A DNA stretch of 64,000 nucleotides, taken from assembly GCF_025905425.1 (NCBI RefSeq), contig NZ_CP109603.1, positions 2,082,001 through 2,146,000 of the forward strand, read 5' to 3'. The DNA comes from Pseudomonas putida. GTDB taxonomy: Bacteria > Pseudomonadota > Gammaproteobacteria > Pseudomonadales > Pseudomonadaceae. Of this stretch, positions 1-8,219 are shown piece after piece. A model generated the notes under the pieces. The model worked only from the letters and a program-made list of their open reading frames with translations, was not told the origin of the DNA and ran no database searches. A program made the translations under genes and the position numbers. Within the stretch, counting starts at the first letter, position 1. The number at the start of each line of letters is the position of its first letter.

Positions 1-574
1 CGGCGCCGGTGGTTTCTACCGCCAGTACGGGTACGTCACCCCAGCCATTGCGCTTGAGGCCCTCGACCACGCCGCTGAGCAAGCCACCGCCGCCGACCGA
101 CAGCACCACCGCATCGGGTTTGAGCCCGCTTGCGGCCACTTCGTCGATCAGGCTGGCATGCCCGGTCCACAGCAGTGGGTCGTCGAAGGGGTGAATAAAG
201 GCATCGCCACTGCCGAGCAGGGTCTGAGCCAGTTCATTGGCCTCCTGCCAGGAGCTGCCGTGCACCACCACCTTGGCGTCCTCCAGGCGCAACAGTTCCT
301 TGGCCCGTTCGGTAGTGGTTTCAGGTACCACCACGGTCACCGGCACACCTAGTTTGCGCCCGGCATAAGCCACCGCCAGCCCGGCGTTACCCCCGGACGA
401 CGAGACAAAATGGCGCGCCCCCCGGGCATGGTGGACTTCACAGGCATGGCCCACCCCGCGCAGTTTGAACGAGCCACAGGGCTGCAGGGCATCGAGTTTG
501 AGCCAGACCGTACGGCCAGCGGCCAGTGACAGGGGGCGGGATTCGATCAGGGGCGTCTGGATATGCAAGGTCAT
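1..574 (-). CDS. PLP-dependent serine/threonine dehydratase (3' end outside window)
   Basis: This is the N-terminal ~191 residues of a fold-type II PLP enzyme that deaminates L-serine or L-threonine to the 2-oxo acid and ammonia in the cytoplasm. The PLP lysine is in GSFKLRG (K37). The SSGGNAG phosphate-cradle motif follows near residue 60, and SVGGGGLLSG is near 165. The early lysine position resembles the short eukaryote-like serine dehydratases rather than long IlvA with a regulatory domain. The ATG at 574 is the only sensible start. The regulator gene 590-1291 lies directly upstream on the same strand with 15 bp between them, so the two are probably co-transcribed. Substrate preference (Ser, Thr or a D-amino acid) cannot be read from sequence. 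Confidence 0.85.
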   Translation of the reverse strand, partial: MTLHIQTPLIESRPLSLAAGRTVWLKLDALQPCGSFKLRGVGHACEVHHARGARHFVSSSGGNAGLAVAYAGRKLGVPVTVVVPETTTERAKELLRLEDAKVVVHGSSWQEANELAQTLLGSGDAFIHPFDDPLLWTGHASLIDEVAASGLKPDAVVLSVGGGGLLSGVVEGLKRNGWGDVPVLAVETTGA

Positions 575-589
575 GGCGTGCTCCACAGG

Positions 590-1291
590 TCAGTCTTCAC
601 GGGCAACCGAGGGGCTCTCGCCACGCAGTTGCTCCAGGTAGTTGTAAACGGTGTATCGGGTCACGCCGAGGGCGCTGGCGGCCTTTTCCACGCCGCCCTT
701 GACGATGAACAGGCCACGCTCCTGCATGACCCGCACGGCCTCGACCTTGGCTCGCTTGTTCATGCGGCCCTGGCCACTGCGCAGCAGCGAGTCGTGGATG
801 ATTTCGCTCATCAACAGTTCCATGTCCGCCGGTTCGCTGGTGGTGGTCGATGCCGGTGAGGCGCCCAGTGGCTGGAGTTGCTGCAAAAAGCTCAAGGCGG
901 CGTCCAGCCCGGTGACGTCGGTGTTGACGCAGAGGCTGGCAAACGGGTGGCCGGTGCTGTCGCGGAAGATGGCCGTGGCGCTGCGCAGGGTGCGGCCCTT
1001 GAGCGTGGTGGGGTAGTCGGGCAATACCACAGGGTTGCAGCCGCGCTGTTCGACGGTGGCCTGCATCAGGGCCTTGAAGCCTTGGTCCTGTTCCGGTGCG
1101 GCGAGGATCGGGCTGCCGACCACGCGACCGGAGAGGTGGCCGTTGACGACCGCCACAACGGAGTGTTCCGGGTGGTCGAGATCGTGCAGCAGGATTTCCA
1201 TGTTGCGCGCGGCAACACTGCCCAGCGCCTCGATGGCGGCCTTGAGAATGGTGAGGGTGAGCGTGCGTTCTTCAGGTGGGGAGAGCGGCAT
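590..1291 (-). CDS. YheO/DauR-like PAS-HTH transcriptional regulator
   Basis: This 233-aa protein has an N-terminal YheO-like PAS domain (about residues 15-120, with the motif HDLDHPEHSVV) and a C-terminal helix-turn-helix (about 170-225, ending ALGVTRYTVYNYL). DauR, a member of this family, controls D-arginine catabolism in P. aeruginosa. Here the gene precedes a PLP dehydratase and follows an amidase, so amino-acid catabolism is a fair guess. I chose the ATG at 1291. A longer reading frame to 1333 would run through the nested palindrome at 1298-1351, which looks like an operator. Confidence 0.8.
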   Translation of the reverse strand: MPLSPPEERTLTLTILKAAIEALGSVAARNMEILLHDLDHPEHSVVAVVNGHLSGRVVGSPILAAPEQDQGFKALMQATVEQRGCNPVVLPDYPTTLKGRTLRSATAIFRDSTGHPFASLCVNTDVTGLDAALSFLQQLQPLGASPASTTTSEPADMELLMSEIIHDSLLRSGQGRMNKRAKVEAVRVMQERGLFIVKGGVEKAASALGVTRYTVYNYLEQLRGESPSVARED

Positions 1292-1297
1292 GGAAAT

Positions 1298-1351
1298 ATC
1301 GCCAATTTCAACGGTTTGTGCATTTTTGCACATAAAGTTGAAATTGGCGAT
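1298..1351. promoter_or_regulatory. Nested palindromes upstream of the YheO-like regulator
   Basis: Two perfect 14-bp inverted arms (1298-1311 and 1338-1351, ATCGCCAATTTCAA and its complement) enclose a second palindrome at 1317-1332 with TGTGCA arms and a 4-nt centre. The structure fills the gap between the amidase stop (1364) and the regulator start (1291). It could be an autoregulatory operator, a terminator for the amidase transcript, or both. There is no clear U-run, which favours an operator. Confidence 0.6.
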
Positions 1352-1363
1352 GCGGTGGCGCGT

Positions 1364-3070
1364 TTATGCGCCCAGTGCTGGGGTGCGCGGCGGGATCATG
1401 CGGCGCGAACCGGTTGCCTCGAAGGCTGCGCCAAAGCTCAACAGGGCATTGTCGCTATAGGCGCGGCCAGCGAAGGTCAGCCCCACCGGCATGCCGATAT
1501 CGGCCATCACGCCCATCGGTACAGTGACGGTTGGCACGCCCAGATGACGGATGGCAAGGTTGCCGTTGGCCACCCAGATGCCGTTGCTCCAGGCGATGTC
1601 CGCCGAAGCCGGGTTGATGTCGGCATCCGCCGGCCCTACGTCGGCCACGGTCGGGAACAGCACCGCGTCCAGGCCCAGGTTGTCCATCCAGTCTTCCAGG
1701 TCCAGTTTGCGGGTATGTTCCAGCCCGCGCAGGCCGTCGGGCACGGTCTCGATCTGGTCCCAGGTCTTCAGGCCGCGCTTGGCCATGTTGACGTACTCGT
1801 CCATACCCGCTGCCAGGTCATCCTCACGGTTGGGCAGGGTGCCGGGGTCGTGCGGGAAGATCTTTGGCCCATCGACATCGGCCAGGCGGTTGAGCTTGGG
1901 GTCGTCGTTGGCCCGCAGGAAGTCATCAAAGGCCCAGCCCGACAGCTCCCACAGTTCGTCATGGAGGAACTGCGAGCTGACGATGCCGCGGTTGTACACG
2001 GTCGGGGCGCCAGGGCGGTCGCCCTCGCAGTTGGAGACCAGCGGGAAGTCCACTTCGAGCACTTCGGCACCGGCCGCTTCCAGGGCCTGGCGCGCCTGCT
2101 GCCACAGGTCGATGACGCTGTCGCGGGTGTTGATGCGCTGGCCGGTCGGGCCGCCAATACCCGGTTTTTCGGAGGTGCCAGCCTCTGGGTCGGCATTGAT
2201 GTACATGCGCGGTACGCCAAAGCGTTTGCCCTTGAGTGCGCTGGCGTCCACGGCGAGGTCCAGGTACGAAGCCGGGCGCACGGTAGAGGCGGCCGGGATC
2301 GGCACCCACGGCTGCAGGCGCCACAGGTCGCCGCGCTTGTCGGCGTCATCGGCAACCACGACGTCGAGAATTTCCAGCAGGTCGGCCATGGTGCGGGCAT
2401 AAGGCACCACCACGTCCATGGTCGGGGTCAGCGGCCAGTTGCCACGTACCGAGATCACCCCGCGCGAGGGGGTGTAGGCGCACAGGCCGTTGTTCGACGC
2501 AGGGCCACGGCCGCTCGACCAGGTTTCCTCGGCCAGGCCGAAGGCGCTGAAGCTGGCGGCCGTCGCGGTACCGGCACCGTTGGACGAGCCGGAGGCGAAG
2601 GGCGCAGTCAGGTAACTGGCGTTATACGGGCTTTCGGCGCGGCCATAGACGCCACGCTGCATGCCCCCGTTGGCCATGGGCGGCATGTTGGTCTTGCCCA
2701 GGCACACGGCGCCGGCTGCACGCAGACGCTCGATGGTGAAGGCGTCGCGCTGGGCTACCAGGTCCTTGAAGGCCGGGCTGCCAGAGGCGGCGGTGAGGCC
2801 TTTGACCAGGTAGCTGTCCTTGGCCGTATAGGGGATGCCGTCGAGCGGGCTCAGGGGCTGGCCCTTGGCGCGGCGTGCATCGGACGCTTCGGCCTCCTTG
2901 AGTGCGTCTGGGTTGCGGACCACCACGGCGTTCAGTGCGGTAGCGGTGTCGGCTCCATCGTAGGCGTCGATGCGCGCCTGGTAGGCCTTGACCAGCTCGA
3001 CCGCTGTCGTGCGGCCCGACTCGAGCGCGTCGCGCAGCTCGGCAATGGAAACCTCGGTTACCTCGATCAT
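1364..3070 (-). CDS. Amidase-signature family amidohydrolase
   Basis: This 568-aa protein of the amidase signature family hydrolyses a C-N amide bond. The catalytic Lys is in PYTAKDSYL (near residue 85), and the conserved Ser-rich loop is FASGSSNGAG (near 158). The segment that usually reads GTDTGGSIR is here AEETWSSGRGPAS. The nucleophile Ser can still be placed at its third position, but the flanking Gly pair is lost. That and the long insertions point to a divergent subfamily similar to fungal and pseudomonad amidases annotated only as 'amidase'. The ATG at 3070 has no in-frame rival. It lies upstream of the YheO-like regulator on the same strand and may share its substrate pathway. Confidence 0.85.
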   Translation of the reverse strand: MIEVTEVSIAELRDALESGRTTAVELVKAYQARIDAYDGADTATALNAVVVRNPDALKEAEASDARRAKGQPLSPLDGIPYTAKDSYLVKGLTAASGSPAFKDLVAQRDAFTIERLRAAGAVCLGKTNMPPMANGGMQRGVYGRAESPYNASYLTAPFASGSSNGAGTATAASFSAFGLAEETWSSGRGPASNNGLCAYTPSRGVISVRGNWPLTPTMDVVVPYARTMADLLEILDVVVADDADKRGDLWRLQPWVPIPAASTVRPASYLDLAVDASALKGKRFGVPRMYINADPEAGTSEKPGIGGPTGQRINTRDSVIDLWQQARQALEAAGAEVLEVDFPLVSNCEGDRPGAPTVYNRGIVSSQFLHDELWELSGWAFDDFLRANDDPKLNRLADVDGPKIFPHDPGTLPNREDDLAAGMDEYVNMAKRGLKTWDQIETVPDGLRGLEHTRKLDLEDWMDNLGLDAVLFPTVADVGPADADINPASADIAWSNGIWVANGNLAIRHLGVPTVTVPMGVMADIGMPVGLTFAGRAYSDNALLSFGAAFEATGSRRMIPPRTPALGA

Positions 3071-3183
3071 GCGTTCACCAAAAAAGAGTTTTGCAGGTGG
3101 GGGCTAGTGCGAGGAGTGTACAAGAAGGCATTGACGGACGCAGGTTTGCGCAGGGGCAAATGGTTTTATGCAGGCGGGCATTG

Positions 3184-3206
3184 TCGGGGCCGCCAGGCGG
3201 CCCCGA
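3184..3206 (-). terminator. Strong hairpin after the GST gene
   Basis: A perfect 10-bp GC stem (TCGGGGCCGC with its complement, 3-nt loop) begins 5 bp beyond the GST stop codon. No clear U-run follows on the minus strand, so intrinsic termination is only probable. Confidence 0.5.
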
Positions 3207-3210
3207 ACGG

Positions 3211-4050
3211 TCAATCCAGGTCTGCCGCGCAGTGTCGCTCCGGCACCTGGCTGGCTTCATCGCCCCACGTTCGGTTGACCCGCGTGCCGCGCTGTACGGC
3301 GGGGCGCTGGGCGATTTCTTCGGCCCAACGCTGCACGTGGGTGTATTCGTGCACCGCAAGAAACGCTGCCGCGCTATAAAGGTTGCCGCGCACCAGTTCG
3401 CCATACCAGGGCCACACGGCGATATCGGCGATGCTGTACTCACTGCCACCCAGGTAGCGGCTTTCGGCCAGGCGGCGGTCGAGCACATCCAGTTGGCGCT
3501 TGGCTTCCATGGTGAAGCGGTTGATCGCGTACTCGAACTTTTCCGGCGCGTACACATAAAAGTGGCCAAAGCCGCCGCCCAAATAAGGCGCCGCACCCAT
3601 CTGCCAGAACAGCCAGTTCAGGCATTCGATACGCGCAGCCGCTGACTTGGGCAACAATTCGCCGAACTTTTCCGCCAGGTACAGCAGGATCGAACCCGAC
3701 TCGAAGACCCGCACCGGCGGCTCTACGCTACGGTCAAGCAGGGCGGGGATCTTCGAGTTGGGGTTGACCTGTACGAAGCCGCTGGAGAACTGGTCGCCTT
3801 CGCCGATGCGGATTAGCCAGGCGTCGTACTCGGCGCCGCTGTGGCCCAGAGCGAGCAGCTCTTCAAGGGCGATGTTGACCTTGACGCCATTGGGCGTGGC
3901 CAGGGAGTACAGCTGCAAGGGGTGCTTGCCTACCGGCAGCGCCTTGTCGTGGGTCGGGCCGGCAACCGGGCGGTTGATGCTGGCAAACTGGCCGCCGGAG
4001 GCCGCGTCATTGCGCCAGACATTGGGTGGGGCGTACGGGGGCTTGCTCAT
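3211..4050 (-). CDS. yghU: YghU-like glutathione S-transferase / disulfide oxidoreductase
   Basis: This 279-aa GST of the YghU/Nu class has reductase activity on disulfides using two bound glutathiones in characterised members. The N-terminal extension (about 45 residues, INRPVAGPTHDK) is typical of YghU. The thioredoxin-like domain carries TPNGVKVNIALEE, where the Asn after Thr-Pro is the usual glutathione contact, then NPNSKIPAL and FESGSILLYLAEK. The C-terminal helical domain includes GGSEYSIADIAVWPW. The ATG at 4050 is preceded by AAGGAG-type sequence. It is a single gene ending at a strong hairpin. Confidence 0.85.
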   Translation of the reverse strand: MSKPPYAPPNVWRNDAASGGQFASINRPVAGPTHDKALPVGKHPLQLYSLATPNGVKVNIALEELLALGHSGAEYDAWLIRIGEGDQFSSGFVQVNPNSKIPALLDRSVEPPVRVFESGSILLYLAEKFGELLPKSAAARIECLNWLFWQMGAAPYLGGGFGHFYVYAPEKFEYAINRFTMEAKRQLDVLDRRLAESRYLGGSEYSIADIAVWPWYGELVRGNLYSAAAFLAVHEYTHVQRWAEEIAQRPAVQRGTRVNRTWGDEASQVPERHCAADLD

Positions 4051-4249
4051 GCTGGGTTCTCCTTGAATGCCGCGAAAGCGTCAGCTAAAGACGTTGACCT
4101 GCATCTATGCCACGGGTTCTTGGAAAAGCGCAAATGCATTGGGCGCAGGCGTTGGCTGCATGGAGAGTTTCATCCAGTTTTCATCTGCCATTGCCTGCAG
4201 CGGTTCTATGCTGGCGCAATCTCTTCGCCCTGCACGGAGCAACCGGCCG

Positions 4250-5296
4250 ATGAACATCCCTCGCTGCTTGCTGGCGCTGGTCCTGCTCGGCGGCCTGTTG
4301 GCCCATGCCGACGCCGCGCCTTGGGTCGCCGGCCTGCACCACATGACCATGGCCGACCCTGTCGATGACCGCCCCATGCAGGCCCTGGCGTTCTACCCGG
4401 CCGTTGGTACACCCCGCAAGAGCCGTATCGACGGTTACCCGATCGAGGTCGCCGAGGAAGCCCCGGTGGCCCTCGGGCAGTTTCCGTTGCTGGTGCTGTC
4501 CCACGGCAACACGGGTAGCCCGCTGGCCTTGCATTACCTGGCGACCTCCCTGGCACGCCAGGGGTTTGTGGTCGTGGCGGTCGTGCACCCGGGTGACAAC
4601 GCCCGCGATCATAGTCGGCTGGGTACCTTGAGCAACCTGTATGGCCGGCCGCTGCAAGTCAGCGCCGCGATCACGGCTGCCCGGGACGACGCGCTGCTGG
4701 GGCCTTACTTGAACGATGGCAAGGTCGGTGTGATCGGCTATTCGGCAGGGGGCGAAACGGCGCTGATCGTGTCCGGGGCGCAGCCCGACCTGGACCGTCT
4801 GCGCCAGTACTGCCTTGAGCGCCCTGGTGATGCCGACGCCTGCAAGACCCATGGCGTGCTGATTGCCGACCGCAGCGAGCTGGCGCCCGAGGCCGACGCG
4901 CGGGTGGGGGCGGTGATGCTGATGGCACCGCTGAGCCTGCTGTTTGGTCGCCATGCACTGGCCGGGGTACAGATCCCGGCATTGATCTACAGCGGTGACA
5001 GTGACCAGCTGGTGGCCGTGGACCGCAACGCCAAAGCCTTGGCCCGCAAGCTACCCATCACACCGGACTACCGCTTGCTGGCTGGTGCGGGGCATTTTGT
5101 GTTCATGGCGCGGTGTGACGAAGAACAGCGCACACGCATGCCGGCTCTGTGCAAGGACGCCGAAGGGGTTGACCGCCGCCATATTCACCACTCGCTGCAG
5201 CGCGACACCGCAGCTTTTTTCAGCCAGACCCTCGGCGCGCCGGCGTCGGGCGAGCGCTCAGCCGCGTCGGCCGCGCCGCGCCAGCAGCAGCGTTAA
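4250..5296 (+). CDS. Secreted alpha/beta hydrolase, dienelactone-hydrolase / PAF-acetylhydrolase-like
   Basis: This 348-aa alpha/beta hydrolase starts with a signal peptide (residues 1-22, cut near ADA-AP). The oxyanion segment is LVLSHGNTG, the nucleophile elbow is GYSAGG, the acid is probably in IYSGDSDQLV, and the His is in AGAGHFVF. The ATG at 4250 gives the signal peptide directly. The same frame is open back to 4067, but that part has no signal or homology. A Cys pair between the nucleophile and the acid suggests a disulfide, as expected in the periplasm. The last 39 bp overlap the convergent MFS gene. Confidence 0.75.
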   Translation: MNIPRCLLALVLLGGLLAHADAAPWVAGLHHMTMADPVDDRPMQALAFYPAVGTPRKSRIDGYPIEVAEEAPVALGQFPLLVLSHGNTGSPLALHYLATSLARQGFVVVAVVHPGDNARDHSRLGTLSNLYGRPLQVSAAITAARDDALLGPYLNDGKVGVIGYSAGGETALIVSGAQPDLDRLRQYCLERPGDADACKTHGVLIADRSELAPEADARVGAVMLMAPLSLLFGRHALAGVQIPALIYSGDSDQLVAVDRNAKALARKLPITPDYRLLAGAGHFVFMARCDEEQRTRMPALCKDAEGVDRRHIHHSLQRDTAAFFSQTLGAPASGERSAASAAPRQQQR

Positions 5297-6451
5297 ACCG
5301 ACGCCCGCCAGGGCGAGCAGAGCTGCGACGCAAAAGATCGAGGCATAGCCCAAATGCACCGCCACCGCCCCCATCACCGGGCCGGCGATGGCCAAGGCCA
5401 TGTCGAAGAACACTGCATAAGCGCCCAACCCGGCGCCGCGGCTGCTGCTGGGCACTTGCTTGATTGCCTCGACGCCTAGCGCCGGGTACACCAGCGATAG
5501 CCCGAAGCCGGTAAGCCCGGCACCTGCCAAAGCCCAAGACGGCGAGGGGGCCAGCCACAGCAGGCCCAGGCCGACCACCTCGGTAGCCATGCAAACCACC
5601 GCCACGTTGTAGCCGCCAAACCGGTTGACCGCATTGACGAACAACAGCCGCGAAATGATGAAACACACGCCAAAGGCGCTCAGGCACCAGGCCGCGCCGG
5701 CCCAGCCACGTTCCAGGTAATAAAGGGTGACGAACGTGGTCAGGGTGCCATAGCCGATCGATGCCAGGGTCAGCCCCAGGCCACAGGGCGCAACCCGGCC
5801 GAATGCCGACCAGAATGCCAGCCGTTCGCCACGTACCACCACGACGTCCGGCCGTTTGCGCAGCACCAGCAGGGCAAACAGCGCCAGTACCAGCAAGGTT
5901 GGCCCCAGCACGCTGAAATCCAGGCCATCCACGGCCAGTACGCCCACTGGAGCACCAATGGCAATGGCGCCATAGGACGCGATACCGTTCCAGGAGATCA
6001 CCCGAGCTGTGTGCTCCGGGCCGACCTGGCTGATGCCCCAGCTCAAAGTAGCCACACCGATCAGGCCCTGGGCGATACCCAGCAGCAAACGCCCACCCAG
6101 CAGCAGCGCAAGGCTCAGCAATGGCACGCTCAGTGTCCAGGCAGACAACAGGGTCAACACCCCGCAGCTGGCAATCCCCAGCAAGCCGAAACGGATCGCC
6201 TGCTTACCGCCCAGCGTGTCCGCCACCCGCCCAGCGAAGGGGCGGCTGAGCAGGGTGGCGAGGTATTGCAGGCCAATCGTCACCCCCGCGATCACCGCGC
6301 CAAAGCCCAGCTGGTCATGCACATAGCTGGGCAGCACCGCGATCGGCAGGCCGATGCAGAGGAAGGCAATGAACGTGTAGAAGACGATCGACAGGATCTG
6401 CAGGGTGATGTTGACGGTGTTGCTGGCGGGGGCGGGTTGTTGCGCGGTCAT
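5258..6451 (-). CDS. MFS transporter of the YhhS/YfcJ group
   Basis: This 397-aa major facilitator has 12 predicted helices. The loop 2-3 signature reads GRVADTLGGKQA and the start of helix 5 has GRLLLGIAQGLIG. Its overall sequence resembles E. coli YhhS and YfcJ (UPF0226), putative drug or sugar effluxers. The ATG at 6451 is the first plausible start. Its 3' end overlaps the end of the convergent hydrolase by 39 bp, so the C-terminal tail of one is antisense to the other. Confidence 0.8.
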   Translation of the reverse strand: MTAQQPAPASNTVNITLQILSIVFYTFIAFLCIGLPIAVLPSYVHDQLGFGAVIAGVTIGLQYLATLLSRPFAGRVADTLGGKQAIRFGLLGIASCGVLTLLSAWTLSVPLLSLALLLGGRLLLGIAQGLIGVATLSWGISQVGPEHTARVISWNGIASYGAIAIGAPVGVLAVDGLDFSVLGPTLLVLALFALLVLRKRPDVVVVRGERLAFWSAFGRVAPCGLGLTLASIGYGTLTTFVTLYYLERGWAGAAWCLSAFGVCFIISRLLFVNAVNRFGGYNVAVVCMATEVVGLGLLWLAPSPSWALAGAGLTGFGLSLVYPALGVEAIKQVPSSSRGAGLGAYAVFFDMALAIAGPVMGAVAVHLGYASIFCVAALLALAGVGLTLLLARRGRRG

Positions 6452-6545
6452 GGGCTCTTTCGCGGGCAGGCGGTTGGGCGTTGTTTCATCATGGCCGTTG
6501 CGCGAAGGAAATGAAAGCAGGCTAACGAATTAATCATTGGCCTCA

Positions 6546-6564
6546 TCGCGGGCTTGCCCCGCGA
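6546..6564. repeat. P. putida-type REP hairpin
   Basis: The palindrome has TCGCGGG arms around a CTTGC loop and matches the core of the REP elements scattered between P. putida genes. It sits between the 5' end of the MFS gene and the 3' end of ybiT. A second GGCCCC-rich hairpin at about 6570-6600 probably ends the ybiT transcript. Confidence 0.65.
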
Positions 6565-6612
6565 AGAGGGGTGGCCCAGCCCCCTCAAAGGGGCCAGGCT
6601 ACATCAGCTACA

Positions 6613-8199
6613 TCAGACCACGACGCCCTGGCTGCGCAGGTAATCGTCATAGGTGCCGCTGAAGTCCACGACACCGTCCGGCGACAGCTCGATGATGCGG
6701 GTGGCCAGCGACGACACGAACTCGCGGTCGTGGCTGACGAACAGCAGCGTGCCCGGGTAGTTTTCCAGCGCCAGGTTCAGCGCTTCGATCGATTCCATGT
6801 CCAGGTGGTTGGTCGGTTCGTCCATCACCAGCACGTTCGGCTTTTGCAGGATCAGCTTGCCGAACAGCATGCGACCTTGCTCACCGCCGGAAATCACCTT
6901 CACCGACTTGAGGATCTCGTCGTTGGAGAACAGCATGCGCCCGAGGGTGCCGCGAATCACCTGTTCACCGGAGGTCCACTGGCCCATCCAGTCGAACAGG
7001 CTCAGGTCGTCTTCGAAGTCGTGGGCGTGGTCCTGGGCGTAGTAGCCCACTTCGGCGCTGTCGGTCCACTTCACCGAGCCCGCATCCGGCTTCATCTCGC
7101 CTACCAGGGTGCGCAGCAGGGTGGTCTTGCCGATACCGTTGGGGCCGATGATCGCAACGCGCTCGCCGGCTTCGACAGTGATGTCGAAGTTCTTGAACAG
7201 CACCTTGTCGTCGAAGGCCTTGGCCATCTTCTCGACCACGACGGCCTGGCGGTGCAGCTTTTTGGTTTGCTCGAAGCGGATGAACGGGCTGACCCGGCTC
7301 GACGGCTTGACCTCGGCCAGCTGGATCTTGTCGATCTGCTTGGCGCGCGAGGTGGCCTGCTTGGCCTTCGAGGCGTTGGCCGAGAAGCGGCTGACGAAGG
7401 TTTGCAGCTCGGCGATCTGGGCTTTCTTCTTGGCGTTGTCCGACAGCAACTGCTCGCGCGACTGGGTCGCGGCGGTCATGTATTCGTCGTAGTTGCCTGG
7501 GAACAGACGCAGCTCACCGTAATCCAGGTCGGCCATGTGGGTGCAGACGCTGTTGAGGAAGTGGCGGTCGTGGGAAATGATGATCATGGTGCTGTTACGC
7601 GCCGTGAGGATCGTTTCGAGCCAGCGGATGGTGTTGATGTCCAGGTGGTTGGTCGGTTCGTCGAGCAGCAGCACGTCCGGGTCCGAGAACAGCGCCTGGG
7701 CCAACAGTACGCGCAGCTTCCAGCCCGGTGCCACTTCGCTCATCGGGCCGAAGTGCTGTTCCAGTGGGATACCCAGGCCCAGCAGCAGTTCGCCGGCGCG
7801 CGATTCTGCGGTGTAGCCGTCCATCTCGGCAAATTCGGTTTCCAGCTCAGCGACGGCCATGCCGTCTTCTTCGGTCATTTCCGGCAGCGAGTAGATGCGA
7901 TCGCGCTCAGCTTTGACCTTCCACAGCTGGCCGTGGCCCATGATCACGGTGTCGATCACGGTGAAGTTCTCGTAGGCGAACTGGTCCTGGCGCAGCTTAC
8001 CCAGGCGGGTGTTCGGCTCGAGCATGACCTGGCCACCGGACGGCTCCAGGTCGCCGCCGAGGATCTTCATGAAGGTCGACTTGCCGCAACCGTTGGCGCC
8101 GATCAGGCCGTAGCGGTTGCCATTGTTGAATTTGACGGAAACGTTTTCAAACAGCGGCTTGGAGCCGAACTGCATGGTGATGTTAGCGGTGGAGATCAA
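6613..8199 (-). CDS. ybiT: ABC-F family ATPase YbiT
   Basis: This 528-aa soluble ABC-F protein contains two nucleotide-binding domains joined by a linker and acts on ribosomes. NBD1 has Walker [10 protein letters not shown] (near residue 36) and [14 protein letters not shown]2 has GPNGIGKTT (near 352) and [11 protein letters not shown]. Length and sequence match E. coli YbiT (530 aa). The start is a TTG at 8199. The first codons fall inside the 23-bp attachment core at 8168-8190, and everything upstream belongs to an inserted element, so its promoter and ribosome site are now element-derived. Confidence 0.92.
   Translation of the reverse strand: MISTANITMQFGSKPLFENVSVKFNNGNRYGLIGANGCGKSTFMKILGGDLEPSGGQVMLEPNTRLGKLRQDQFAYENFTVIDTVIMGHGQLWKVKAERDRIYSLPEMTEEDGMAVAELETEFAEMDGYTAESRAGELLLGLGIPLEQHFGPMSEVAPGWKLRVLLAQALFSDPDVLLLDEPTNHLDINTIRWLETILTARNSTMIIISHDRHFLNSVCTHMADLDYGELRLFPGNYDEYMTAATQSREQLLSDNAKKKAQIAELQTFVSRFSANASKAKQATSRAKQIDKIQLAEVKPSSRVSPFIRFEQTKKLHRQAVVVEKMAKAFDDKVLFKNFDITVEAGERVAIIGPNGIGKTTLLRTLVGEMKPDAGSVKWTDSAEVGYYAQDHAHDFEDDLSLFDWMGQWTSGEQVIRGTLGRMLFSNDEILKSVKVISGGEQGRMLFGKLILQKPNVLVMDEPTNHLDMESIEALNLALENYPGTLLFVSHDREFVSSLATRIIELSPDGVVDFSGTYDDYLRSQGVVV
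8168..8190. repeat. Attachment core, left copy, inside ybiT 5' end
   Basis: The 23 bp here recur exactly at 24696-24718, and similarity continues for about 10 more bases to the ybiT start. The copy next to ybiT is followed within about 30 bp by the integrase stop codon, the usual int-att arrangement. Confidence 0.8.
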
Positions 8200-8219
8200 A
8201 GGGCTTACCTATCAGTAAC

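Noticed and set aside
878..3379. 833-codon open frame on the plus strand
   Set aside because: It is the antisense shadow of the amidase and regulator genes. Composition is that of a GC-rich mirror frame with no domain.
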